64,000 bases of DNA, taken from positions 930,001 to 994,000 of the forward strand of contig NZ_CP081150.1 in the NCBI RefSeq assembly GCF_019665765.1, read 5' to 3'. The stretch comes from Deefgea tanakiae. Its GTDB lineage: Bacteria > Pseudomonadota > Gammaproteobacteria > Burkholderiales > Chitinibacteraceae. The notes below the pieces were generated by a model. That model worked only from the letters and a program-made list of their open reading frames with translations, made no database searches and was not told where the DNA came from. The translations under genes were made by a program, and so were the position numbers. Below are positions 33,150 through 40,873 of the stretch, piece by piece (position 1 is the first letter of the stretch; every line of letters starts with the position of its first letter).

Positions 33150-34472
33150 TTAATGCTGGGTTAAAAACCCGATTCCAGGGTATGGGTTGTTTTTCGGTGG
33201 CTCGGAAGACGGTATCGGTTTCAAAAGAAATTGCTGTTTTTCAACCGCTGATACATCAGTAACTTCATTTAATCCGTTCTCGATGGCGAGTACGATTTGG
33301 CGCCTTAGTTCCCTGATACTTTCACTTTGAAAGACAATCACTTTTAGTTCCGTTGCACCGATTTCTGGTACAAAATACTGGCTAATTTTTCTTTCTTCCA
33401 GCTCTTGCTGATAAAAAATTTGCGCTAAATCTCGCATTTCTTGCTGACTTGGTGTCTTGATTGAATTTACTTCAAGACGGCTTTTTAGTGGCGCGCTTAA
33501 GAAATCACTCTCGTTGGCGGTCAATATAAAACTAATGTAATGCATATCAATTGGCGCTTCGATAAAGTTGTCCATAAAGCAACGTGAATTTTCAGGCTCT
33601 AGCAACATTAAAATCGTATCAGTTAAATGCCCGTGCTGGCTGCCGCCCGCTTTATCGATTTCATCGAGCATAATGATGGGGTTTGCAATTTCACATGTGG
33701 CGATAAACTTTACTGGCCGCCCTGCATCAGAGCCAGTCCACTGCTGCTGTGAGCCCCGTAGAATCATCACATCGCCATTCCCTGACAGCTGAATATTTAG
33801 AAACGGCAGATTCAACGCTTTGGCAATTTTTGTGCACAGCCACGTTTTCCCATTCCCTGGTGGCCCGATTAGGAGCTGACTCCCTAAATGAATCGGGTAT
33901 TTGCTGAGGCACTGCCCGACTATCCGACTCCTCAGTTTGCCAAATAAGGTTTTAAATTGGGGGTATGCTGTCATCAGAGCACTAATGGCATCCACATCCG
34001 CTTGTGTCGCCATGCGCAGTGGCTTGGGTTTTATTAATTGCTTTAGGTATTCCGCTTTTGGACTTTCAGTCTTCGAGGCGGCCAACTGTTTAATTTGCCT
34101 TAACACGACGGTAGGGTCAGCAAGTAGCACCGTGTTTTCCAATAAAACCGGTGGAGTATGCTGGCCGGCGAATGGTAGTGAAATCAACGCCTGGCTCGAT
34201 TCAAGTGCTAATGGAAATGGACTAACCCAGAACCAAACATTGCCTAGCCGTTGATGCGCCCAACTACTTTGCAAGTATTCAAAATCAGGATCACTCAAGT
34301 AGGTAACTAAGCTCGCATGTTGTTTGAGCTGCAGTAGATCAAAATAACCATCATCCGCATTGCCTTTAATTTCTGCAAACGGCAACGCTAATTCAGTGCA
34401 GACTGACTTCACTAAATCAACGATTTCTGGCGACGAATAAGTCGGCAAATGAAAAATCATTGGCTGTCGCAT
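33150..34472 (-). CDS. Lon-type AAA+ ATPase lacking a protease domain
   Basis: 440 residues. The N-terminal ~160 residues are unassigned. The AAA+ core resembles the Lon ATPase: G-P-P-G-N-G-K-T (203-210), a WTGSDAGRPVK segment where Lon has Y-I-G-x-x-P-G, I-I-M-L-D-E-I-D (266-273), 'LLEPENSRCFMDNFIEAPID' matching the LDPEQN...DHY-x-E-x-x-x-D block, then sensor and lid. There is no S16 peptidase; the protein ends in a proline-rich tail. It overlaps the end of the small acidic upstream gene by 16 nt. It may remodel that partner or a host complex; role unknown. Confidence 0.7.
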   Translation of the reverse strand: MRQPMIFHLPTYSSPEIVDLVKSVCTELALPFAEIKGNADDGYFDLLQLKQHASLVTYLSDPDFEYLQSSWAHQRLGNVWFWVSPFPLALESSQALISLPFAGQHTPPVLLENTVLLADPTVVLRQIKQLAASKTESPKAEYLKQLIKPKPLRMATQADVDAISALMTAYPQFKTLFGKLRSRIVGQCLSKYPIHLGSQLLIGPPGNGKTWLCTKIAKALNLPFLNIQLSGNGDVMILRGSQQQWTGSDAGRPVKFIATCEIANPIIMLDEIDKAGGSQHGHLTDTILMLLEPENSRCFMDNFIEAPIDMHYISFILTANESDFLSAPLKSRLEVNSIKTPSQQEMRDLAQIFYQQELEERKISQYFVPEIGATELKVIVFQSESIRELRRQIVLAIENGLNEVTDVSAVEKQQFLLKPIPSSEPPKNNPYPGIGFLTQH

Positions 34473-34834
34473 ATTGAAAAGCTCTCTACGCTGAAGCTCA
34501 GATTTAAACTTCTCAGCCTAGCGACTACATCGCAGTCATTCTCGTCAACAATTTCTACGTCGATATATTCGTCATCATCAGAAGTTGGACCATCTAAATA
34601 CATTTCTAAATCGACAAAATCATAATCGGCACCATCAGAATGGCTTTTTAGCATGTGCATTCCAGCCACTGCTGGGAGCGCGCAAGGTCCTGGGATGATA
34701 TTCGATATGTCCTTTGGATCGTTCCAATGGGCTTGAGCGACATAACTTAGGCGATGCGTACGAGCTAACGTTTGATAGTCAGGCAGGCGCTTTATGTAGT
34801 GTGGCGATGATGCAAAATAGATTGGCTTGCTCAT
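34457..34834 (-). CDS. Small acidic protein of unknown function, partner of the AAA+ gene
   Basis: 125 residues. The N-terminal half has basic/aromatic character (SKPIYFASSPHYIKRLPDY); the second half is strongly acidic (DLEMYLDGPTSDDDEYIDVEIVDEND). Overlaps the AAA+ ATPase by 16 nt, so they are co-translated. No family recognised. The acidic half could be a substrate-like tail or DNA-mimic surface (speculative). Confidence 0.6.
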   Translation of the reverse strand: MSKPIYFASSPHYIKRLPDYQTLARTHRLSYVAQAHWNDPKDISNIIPGPCALPAVAGMHMLKSHSDGADYDFVDLEMYLDGPTSDDDEYIDVEIVDENDCDVVARLRSLNLSFSVESFSICDSQ

Positions 34835-34944
34835 ACAAAAACTCCTTGATTGAATGATCTATAAAAGGCACATATGAATCTCTAGTGATCAATAAGGCCT
34901 CCTAAAGATCAATATACACTTAAAATTATTATTTGCAAGTTATT

Positions 34945-35157
34945 TTAATCTCCAGAAGGTGTATATGACTTCTGGAAGGTATTTTGGCTAATCAACACAT
35001 TTAGCCCATTCCAGCTTTGTGGACTGGTTAGGTCTAAATATTCGCTGTATAAAATAGGGATGAATGTGACTGAGTGGAAATTAGGTTGAACTTTTGAAGT
35101 GCGAGTTTGTTGTACTGAGGAGTAAATTGACTTGTCTTGAGCAAACGCTGGCATCAC
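34945..35157 (-). CDS. Possible 70-residue ORF near ssrA
   Basis: Starts GTG-ATG and ends TAA. Codon use looks protein-like but no SD, signal or family is visible (YSEYLDLTSPQSWNGLN core). Could be a fragment of an element gene. The remaining parts of 34835-35453 hold two arm-like direct repeats and the ssrA terminator. Confidence 0.25.
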   Translation of the reverse strand: MMPAFAQDKSIYSSVQQTRTSKVQPNFHSVTFIPILYSEYLDLTSPQSWNGLNVLISQNTFQKSYTPSGD

Positions 35158-35375
35158 TCAGTCAGCATGAAGCTTTGAATGAAGTTGGGGGAGTGGCGCT
35201 AAATGTGCGTTAGAACTGCTAACGCGTGAAATCTCATGCCTGTAAATTTGGCGTGAATTGCAAGTGGCAGTGGCAGTTGAGTAGAAATTTTATGATTCTG
35301 TAAATGCGAAAAGCGAATTAAGCGGAGTGAAGAATGTGATTCATTGACCACAATGTATCACTACAGCTCAATCTA

Positions 35376-35398
35376 AGTGGTGGGAAAAGTGGTGGGAA
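35376..35398 (+). repeat. Tandem AGTGGTGGGAA direct repeats beside ssrA
   Basis: Two copies of AGTGGTGGGAA with 12-bp spacing (35376-35386, 35388-35398), 56 bp beyond the tmRNA 3' end. They resemble integrase arm-type sites found beside islands integrated in tRNA/tmRNA genes. Confidence 0.45.
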
Positions 35399-35410
35399 TA
35401 TTACTGTTAG

Positions 35411-35441
35411 AAATGAAAAAGCCCTGAATAATCAGGGCTTT
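35411..35441 (-). terminator. ssrA terminator
   Basis: 10-bp stem AAAGCCCTGA/TCAGGGCTTT followed on the minus strand by a T-run; 13 nt after the tmRNA CCA end. Confidence 0.85.
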
Positions 35442-35453
35442 AGTCTTGAATGT

Positions 35454-35817
35454 TGGTGGAGGTGGGGGGATTCGAACCCCCGTCCAGAAGCACTCTACAG
35501 TGAGTTCTACATGTTTAGCCTTATCATTTGGGTTTTAACCTCCTTTCACGCCGATGGGCAGGCTTGAGGAAGGCGAGTTACCTTAATTTAACCTTAACTT
35601 AAGTAACCCAAGCTAAGGCGATTCCATCTTAATGACTCTACTATTGGTTTCCCAACCCACCCGATGGACCCTGTGGCGTAGAGCCTAGAGCATTAAGCTG
35701 CTAGGGCGTAAGTTTCGTCGTTTGCGACTATATATTTTCAGCTGTTTTTACGGGCATCTGAGACCCCGACATGCCCCCATCCGCTTTGCAACCCCTGTCG
35801 AAACCAAAAGCACCCCC
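35454..35817 (-). ncRNA. ssrA: tmRNA
   Basis: Minus-strand one-piece tmRNA of ~364 nt. The 5' end GGGGGTG pairs with CACCTCC near the 3' end, followed by A-CCA, and the TTCGAATCCC T-arm is present. The resume tag reads ANDETYALAA followed by TAA (35693-35725), and the start of the sequence has the conserved TTTTGGTTTCGACAGG element. It rescues stalled ribosomes with SmpB. The 3' end is a common integration site, and the DNA beyond it (toward lower coordinates) is AT-rich and accessory. Confidence 0.97.
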
Positions 35818-35850
35818 GATCAGTTGTCTTCTGCGTAAGAAGAAAAAAGA

Positions 35851-36522
35851 TTATACCTGTTTGAGGGGCAAATGGGCTAGTAGTTCCAGTGGATGTTCAA
35901 TTTTAATGTCAGCGCCCCAGCTTGGCGTGTCATCGGTTTCGCTAATGTAGCCGTAATTAGCCAGTACCGTTTGCATGCCTACCGCGCGGCCTGCTTCGAT
36001 GTCACGCTCGGCATCGCCCACGTACAAGCAATACGTTGGGTCAATACCCAGTTGCGCGGCAGCATGAAGCATAGGGGCTGGATTGGGTTTAGGTATACCT
36101 ACCGTATCTCCGGAAACACAGGTCTGCGGGGCAATAGGGAGGGGGAGTAATTCAATCAATGGGTCGGTGAAGCGCATTGGTTTATTGGTGATGATGCCCC
36201 AAGCTAGGCCACGTGCATTAATCTGTTCGATGAGTTCATGAATTCCATCAAACAAAATGGTTTCGTCACAAATGCTTAGCTCGTAGAGATCGAGAAAACG
36301 TTCGCGCAGTGCGCCAAACTCGGCATCATTCGGTGTAATACCAAAGCCCAATTCAATCAGTCCACGCGCGCCGTGGCTAGCGAGCGGGCGAATTGCAGCA
36401 TAAGGTTGTGGCTCTTTGCCTTTTTCGATTAAGAGACGATTTAGTGCTGCGCCTAAATCCGGAGCAGTGTCGGCCAGCGTGCCATCAAGATCAAACAATA
36501 CGGCGCGAATATGCGTGTTCAT
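35851..36522 (-). CDS. gph: Phosphoglycolate phosphatase (HAD family)
   Basis: 223 residues. HAD motif I D-L-D-G-T-L (11-16), motif II with T-N-K-P, motif III K-P-x-P and motif IV Y-V-G-D-A-E-R-D-I-E. It hydrolyses 2-phosphoglycolate from DNA repair and oxidative damage. The ATG overlaps the last base of the ubiG stop (TAATG), so the pair is coupled. Family length is normal. A MupP-type N-acetylmuramate 6-phosphate phosphatase is a close alternative. Confidence 0.88.
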   Translation of the reverse strand: MNTHIRAVLFDLDGTLADTAPDLGAALNRLLIEKGKEPQPYAAIRPLASHGARGLIELGFGITPNDAEFGALRERFLDLYELSICDETILFDGIHELIEQINARGLAWGIITNKPMRFTDPLIELLPLPIAPQTCVSGDTVGIPKPNPAPMLHAAAQLGIDPTYCLYVGDAERDIEAGRAVGMQTVLANYGYISETDDTPSWGADIKIEHPLELLAHLPLKQV

Positions 36523-37232
36523 TAGAGTGTCTTCCGTGTGGCAACGATGTAGTTCACGTCGGTGTCATCGGTGAGTTTATAAATATCGGTGATTGGATTG
36601 TAAGTCATGCCGGTGAGTGCAACGGTATCTAGCCCTGCGCTGCGTGTCATGCGTGCCAATTCGGAAGGTTTGATAAATTTAGCGTAGTCATGCGTGCCAC
36701 GCGGCAACATATTTAATACATATTCAGCGCCGACTACAGCCAATAGGTAGGATTTCGGATTGCGATTGAGTGTCGAGAAAAAGACCCAGCCACCTGGTTT
36801 CACAAGGCGCGCGCAGGCGGCGACAATGCTGGCGGGTGAGGGGACGTGCTCAAGCATTTCCATGCAAGTTACAACATCGTAGGTTTCTGGTTGTTGTTCG
36901 GCGAGTTCTTCGACCGGAATTTTTTGGTAATCAACAGCGAGCCCAGATTCAAACAAATGTAGTTTGGCGACTTTGAGAGATTTTTCTGCTAAATCAATGC
37001 CGGTCACGGTTGCGCCACGCTCGGCAAGCCCTTCGGCTAAAATGCCGCCGCCGCAGCCCACGTCGAGAAACTTGAGACCATTGATGCCTGCGTATTGCTC
37101 AATAAAGTCAACACGTAGTGGGTTGATTTCGTGCAGCGGTTTGAACTCACTGGTTTTGTCCCACCATTTATGTGCGAGAGCCGAAAATTTTTCGATTTCA
37201 GTTTGATCTACATTAACGTGGGTATCGTTCAC
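36522..37232 (-). CDS. ubiG: Ubiquinone biosynthesis O-methyltransferase
   Basis: 236 residues. Class I SAM methyltransferase with [10 protein letters not shown] (motif I), E-M-L-E-H-V-P-S-P and [12 protein letters not shown], all UbiG signatures; the N-terminal W-W-D-x-x-x-x-F-x-P-L-H-x-x-N-P-L-R is diagnostic. It performs both O-methylation steps of ubiquinone synthesis on the inner membrane. Co-transcribed with gph. Confidence 0.95.
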   Translation of the reverse strand: MNDTHVNVDQTEIEKFSALAHKWWDKTSEFKPLHEINPLRVDFIEQYAGINGLKFLDVGCGGGILAEGLAERGATVTGIDLAEKSLKVAKLHLFESGLAVDYQKIPVEELAEQQPETYDVVTCMEMLEHVPSPASIVAACARLVKPGGWVFFSTLNRNPKSYLLAVVGAEYVLNMLPRGTHDYAKFIKPSELARMTRSAGLDTVALTGMTYNPITDIYKLTDDTDVNYIVATRKTL

Positions 37233-37424
37233 TGAGTTATTCCTTATAATGCTTAGGGGGCTATACCTAATTAAATTTCAATCACTACATCGAGTATTTT
37301 CGATAACTTGATTGAAATGAGCAGCCAAAAAATGATAACGAATCGTAGCACGGCTGGTGAATGCTTGCAGCCGAATTGGCGGGGGACTTGATGGGGGTGC
37401 GTGAATTGGCTTTGTGATGGGCGT

Positions 37425-37451
37425 AAAAAAACCGACCCGAAGGTCGGTTTT
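37425..37451 (-). terminator. Terminator of the Ala-rich lipoprotein gene
   Basis: Stem AAAACCGACC/GGTCGGTTTT with loop CGAA; T-run on the minus strand (37425-37430). Confidence 0.85.
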
Positions 37452-37470
37452 CTCTACGGCTGGAGGCTAA

Positions 37471-37677
37471 TTACTTAGCTTCAACAGCAGAAGCAACTTC
37501 AGAAGCTGCTTCAACAACAGCAGAAGCTGCAGTGTCAACAGCAGAAGCTGCAGTTGCTTCAACAGCAGAAGCTGCTTCAACAACAGCAGAAGCCGCATCA
37601 GCAGCTACTTCTTCTTTTTTGCCGCAAGCAGACAAAGCAACAGCGAACAAAGCAGCAAGCAATAGAGATTTTTTCAT
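37471..37677 (-). CDS. Small alanine-rich lipoprotein
   Basis: 68 residues. Signal peptide with lipobox L-S-A-C (Cys18), then GKKEE and a low-complexity tail built from E-A-A-S-A-V units (A, S, V, E only). The DNA is correspondingly repetitive (GCAGAAGCTGC/TTCAACA units). The tail is likely a helical spacer. Such genes are usually strongly expressed; the strong terminator and AAGGCC-rich leader fit. Function unknown; envelope spacer or adhesin-like role possible. Confidence 0.75.
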   Translation of the reverse strand: MKKSLLLAALFAVALSACGKKEEVAADAASAVVEAASAVEATAASAVDTAASAVVEAASEVASAVEAK

Positions 37678-37880
37678 TTTTAAAGGCCTTTTAGCTAAAA
37701 AGTGGTTTGGTATTTAAGCGAATCAGCAGTGTGCTAATCCGCTGTAATTTTTTTTGCTTGCTCTCACAAGCGACAGGACGGATTCTAAGCACAGTCGTCG
37801 TCCTTGGCTAGTGCTTGAGCTTTAAAAAAGGGGGGTATTTAGATTGAATCTGGATACTTCGTGTAACGCCGTGTACAGCC

Positions 37881-38402
37881 TTATATATAAAGGCGTTGCA
37901 AGCCATCTGGGGGGCTGGCTTGTTCCCAAAGTAAGGCAAAGTCATGTTGCAACAAAGCAACTGCACGTGAATCGCAGCCAAACTCTCCGCGATAACTGCT
38001 GTAGTGGTGGCGCTGTAGGAAATATTGTCGATCTGCAATGACAAAGCCTTTGTCAAAACCGCGCTCCGTTTCGGAAATTTGCCGAATTTCAATTCGATGC
38101 CCAAACTGATCGCGTAACTGTAAAAGACGCGGGCAGTAGGCACCTAAGTGGTCAGCCTCATGCAATAACACTTTGAGTTGCCCTGACGAGGGGGCGGTAA
38201 AAAAAGCCCAGAGAATATCGTAGCAAGCTTTGCTGCCAAGGGCACTTTCTGAAAAGTCTTTTTCGCAGAGGATCAATTCACGTTGAGCTCGCTGCAACGT
38301 GAATTGAAATGCCATCTGATAGCTGTGTTTGCGATCAAATGGCGTGACGTCTTGTGCAGGCTCAGTCAGCGGATTTTGGAACGTTTGGAATAAGGTAGCC
38401 AT
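37881..38402 (-). CDS. DUF7931-type protein co-translated with roxA
   Basis: 173 residues, overlapping the end of roxA by 41 nt. The fold is reminiscent of the phospholipase-D-like or GNAT-adjacent DUF7931 family (RAQRELILCEKDF... KVLLHEADHLGAYCPRLLQL... SRAVALLQHDFALLWEQA). No experimental function known to me. Genetic coupling to the ribosomal-protein hydroxylase suggests a role in translation or stress (inference). Confidence 0.6.
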   Translation of the reverse strand: MATLFQTFQNPLTEPAQDVTPFDRKHSYQMAFQFTLQRAQRELILCEKDFSESALGSKACYDILWAFFTAPSSGQLKVLLHEADHLGAYCPRLLQLRDQFGHRIEIRQISETERGFDKGFVIADRQYFLQRHHYSSYRGEFGCDSRAVALLQHDFALLWEQASPPDGLQRLYI

Positions 38403-39495
38403 ATTCGTAATAAGTAAATAGGGTCTCTAAAAGGTTTTCGTCATAATCGCCGGCAGCGAGTTGTCGCTGATTGGCCAGTTCATGCAAGGCGTCAAATGTC
38501 TCTGCTTCCGTTTCGATGGCTTCGCCATTCATATAGATGCAGTCATCGGTGTACAGCATTTGGCTTTTCAAATCGAGCATCACGCCATATTCACAGGCTG
38601 CTGCGGCAAATTCATCATAGTCGAGCAATTCTTCGGTTTGATCAAAAAACACATGCGGTTTAGGTTCTGAAAAATATCGACCAATAAAATCGGTGACGAT
38701 TTTCTCGTCCCAAGTTACTTGTTTTAGCATCTCGCTAATGCGGGCAACAAATTGTGGGTCGATTTTGGCCGGAACATCGGTAACGCTTGCATCCGGGTCG
38801 GCATACATTCCGTCAAGACAGAGCTCGTCTTGCAGGTATTCCAAAAACTTAGTCGCCATTTCTTGCGTTTTAGGGGCGCGAAAACCGATTGAATAGGTCA
38901 TGCCGGGGGTGAGCGCGACACCGTAGTGGGCGTATTTAGGCGGTAGGTACAGCATATCGCCGTGCTCTAAAATCCATTCTTGTTCTGGATTGAAATCTTT
39001 AAGGACGCGAATGGGCGCGTCTTCAATGAAACCGCTGGCATCGTCGCTTGAAATTTGCCAGCGTTTTTGCCCGCCGACTTGGAGTAAAAATACATCGTAT
39101 GAATCGTAGTGTGGGCCTACAGTACCACCGGGTGGCGCGTACGAAATCATCAAGTCATCAAGACGGGTATAGGGAAGGAAATTAAATCGATATAATAAAT
39201 CGGAAATATGTGGAACTAAGTGGTTCATGTTTTGCACCAAGATAGTCCAGTCCGTTTCACCTAGGCGCTTGAGTCTAGCGCTTGAAAATGGCCCATTTTC
39301 GAGTTTCCATTGCTCATTTTTGTATTCAATCAAGCGTGACTCTACATCATCCCGCGCCGCCAATTCAGATAAACGAGCTAAATCGATGAGTTCAGGGAAG
39401 TCTGTCCACGCTTGTCGGATCAGCAGTGGTTTTTTTTGCCAGTAGTCACGTAAAAATTCTTCGGGTGAAATGTTGCCTAATAGTGTTTTACGCAT
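38362..39495 (-). CDS. roxA: Ribosomal protein L16 arginine hydroxylase (JmjC-like cupin)
   Basis: 377 residues, typical YcfD/RoxA length. Fe(II)/2-oxoglutarate oxygenase core with H-Y-D (HxD) in G-G-T-V-G-P-H-Y-D-S-Y-D-V-F, distal His in L-P-P-K-Y-A-H-Y-G-V-A, and N-terminal YWQKKPLLIRQA. It hydroxylates an arginine of 50S L16 (uL16). The C-terminal winged-helix/dimerisation part is present. Divergent from the peroxiredoxin-like gene at 39553. Confidence 0.92.
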   Translation of the reverse strand: MRKTLLGNISPEEFLRDYWQKKPLLIRQAWTDFPELIDLARLSELAARDDVESRLIEYKNEQWKLENGPFSSARLKRLGETDWTILVQNMNHLVPHISDLLYRFNFLPYTRLDDLMISYAPPGGTVGPHYDSYDVFLLQVGGQKRWQISSDDASGFIEDAPIRVLKDFNPEQEWILEHGDMLYLPPKYAHYGVALTPGMTYSIGFRAPKTQEMATKFLEYLQDELCLDGMYADPDASVTDVPAKIDPQFVARISEMLKQVTWDEKIVTDFIGRYFSEPKPHVFFDQTEELLDYDEFAAAACEYGVMLDLKSQMLYTDDCIYMNGEAIETEAETFDALHELANQRQLAAGDYDENLLETLFTYYEYGYLIPNVPKSAD

Positions 39496-39552
39496 GGCTT
39501 ATGACTATAACGAAAAAATAAGAACCTAATTATCGCACCGACTGGAGACTTT

Positions 39553-40020
39553 ATGCTTAATTCTGGCGATCTCGCACCACAATTTGCTTTGCCGGATGCG
39601 AAGATGGACATGATTCAGCTCACTGATTTTTTAGATAAAAAAATTGTGGTGTTGTATTTTTTTAATGGCGATAAAACGCCTGGTGGTATTTTAGAGGCGA
39701 TTGAGTTTTCCGATCGCGTTGCAGCATTTGCGAAATATGGTGCTGTTATCCTTGGCGTGAGTCGGGATGACTGCATGGCGCATGAATCATTTTCGGATGA
39801 GCATGGCCTTGAGTTTGATTTACTCTCGGATACGGAAGGTGAAGTGAGTGCTTTGTATCATGCCCAACATCAATGGGAAGCCAAGGGCGTGGTAAGATAC
39901 GGCATAGATCGCTCGACGTTTGTGATTGATCAATCGGGCATCATTCGTCATGCTTTCTACCACGTGACGCCAAAAGGGCACGCGGCTGAAATATTAGAAC
40001 TTGTTAAACAGCTAGGATAA
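39553..40020 (+). CDS. Peroxiredoxin-fold (BCP-like) protein without catalytic cysteines
   Basis: 155 residues, GGAG upstream. It aligns with BCP/PrxQ across its whole length (G-D-L-A-P-x-F; V-V-L-Y-F-F; D-K-T-P-G; G-V-S-R-D; F-D-L-L-S-D; RSTFVID). The peroxidatic Cys45 of TPGC is Gly and the resolving position 50 is Ile; the only cysteine is C74 in SRDDCMAH. Peroxidase activity by the normal mechanism is therefore not possible. It may be a chaperone or regulatory paralogue. Five nt before slyD. Confidence 0.82.
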   Translation: MLNSGDLAPQFALPDAKMDMIQLTDFLDKKIVVLYFFNGDKTPGGILEAIEFSDRVAAFAKYGAVILGVSRDDCMAHESFSDEHGLEFDLLSDTEGEVSALYHAQHQWEAKGVVRYGIDRSTFVIDQSGIIRHAFYHVTPKGHAAEILELVKQLG

Positions 40021-40025
40021 ATACG

Positions 40026-40505
40026 ATGCAAATTGCAAAAAATTCCGCAGTAACGATTAACTATGAAATGTACAACGCTGAAGGCGTACAAATCGACAAA
40101 ACTGAAGAGCCTATTGCTTACCTACACGGCGGGTATGACAATATCTTGCCTTTGGTTGAGGAAGCTTTGCATGGCAAATCGGTTGGCGACACTGTTGAAG
40201 TGACGATGTCACCAGAAGATGCGTTTGGCGAGTTTGAGCCTGAATTGGTGCGCGACGAAGACAAAGACGTATTCCCACCTGAAGTTGAAGTGGGCATGAT
40301 GTTTGAAGCGGATGATCCTGTTTCTGGCGATGTAATCTTGTTCCGCGTGACTGAAGTGAACGATAGCTCAGTGACAGTTGATGGCAATCACCCATTTGCA
40401 GGCATGACGATTCGTTTCGTGGCTTCAGTGGTAGAAGTTCGTGATGCAACGAGCGAAGAGTTGTCGCACGGTCATGTTCATGGCGCGCACGGTCATCACC
40501 ACTAA
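40026..40505 (+). CDS. slyD: FKBP-type peptidyl-prolyl isomerase with His-rich tail
   Basis: 159 residues. FKBP domain with inserted-flap region (D-A-F-G-E-x-x-P/E-L-V) and C-terminal metal-binding tail SHGHVHGAHGHHH. SlyD acts as a prolyl isomerase, chaperone and nickel/zinc binder in the cytosol. Immediately downstream of the peroxiredoxin-like gene, so probably one operon. Confidence 0.94.
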   Translation: MQIAKNSAVTINYEMYNAEGVQIDKTEEPIAYLHGGYDNILPLVEEALHGKSVGDTVEVTMSPEDAFGEFEPELVRDEDKDVFPPEVEVGMMFEADDPVSGDVILFRVTEVNDSSVTVDGNHPFAGMTIRFVASVVEVRDATSEELSHGHVHGAHGHHH

Positions 40506-40535
40506 GATTTAGTTTTACCTATTTTTATCTGATTG

Positions 40536-40563
40536 AAAGGCGGCCTAGGCCGTCTTTTATTTT
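40536..40563 (+). terminator. slyD terminator
   Basis: AAAGGCGGCC-TA-GGCCGTCTTTTATTTT: stem with one G-T pair, then T-rich tail. Confidence 0.75.
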
Positions 40564-40740
40564 GCCAACAAGGTGATCTGCAATTGAGTAAAAAATCGGC
40601 TGTTGCAAACTTGCAACTACCTGTCATTTGATTGCAATCAAGTTCAGTCCAGAAAATCTAAGTCCGAGCGCGATTTAGATTTATTTTTGACCGTCTATCT
40701 ACTATCACATCCCACGCCAGTTGCACCAGTCACCCTCTTT

Positions 40741-40756
40741 ACACTAGTATTTGTGT
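40741..40756 (+). promoter_or_regulatory. NrdR box 1
   Basis: ACACTAGTATTTGTGT matches the NrdR box (ACACWATATNTTGTGT-like) closely. It is 32 bp start-to-start from box 2, the usual three-turn spacing. Confidence 0.7.
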
Positions 40757-40772
40757 CTATAAGAAGGAAGCA

Positions 40773-40788
40773 ACACAAGATGTAGTGT
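40773..40788 (+). promoter_or_regulatory. NrdR box 2
   Basis: ACACAAGATGTAGTGT, second half of the NrdR pair. ATP/dATP-loaded NrdR would repress nrdA here. Confidence 0.65.
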
Positions 40789-40811
40789 TTCTTCACAAAT
40801 AACCCACAAAT

Positions 40812-40820
40812 TTATCCACA
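40812..40820 (+). promoter_or_regulatory. DnaA box upstream of nrdA
   Basis: TTATCCACA, the strict consensus DnaA box, 54 bp before the nrdA ATG and close to the NrdR boxes. DnaA is known to regulate nrdAB in E. coli. Confidence 0.6.
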
Positions 40821-40873
40821 AGCTACGGCGGATCGACATCCAAGGTCTGACTTAGGGCACTACTGGTGAACGA

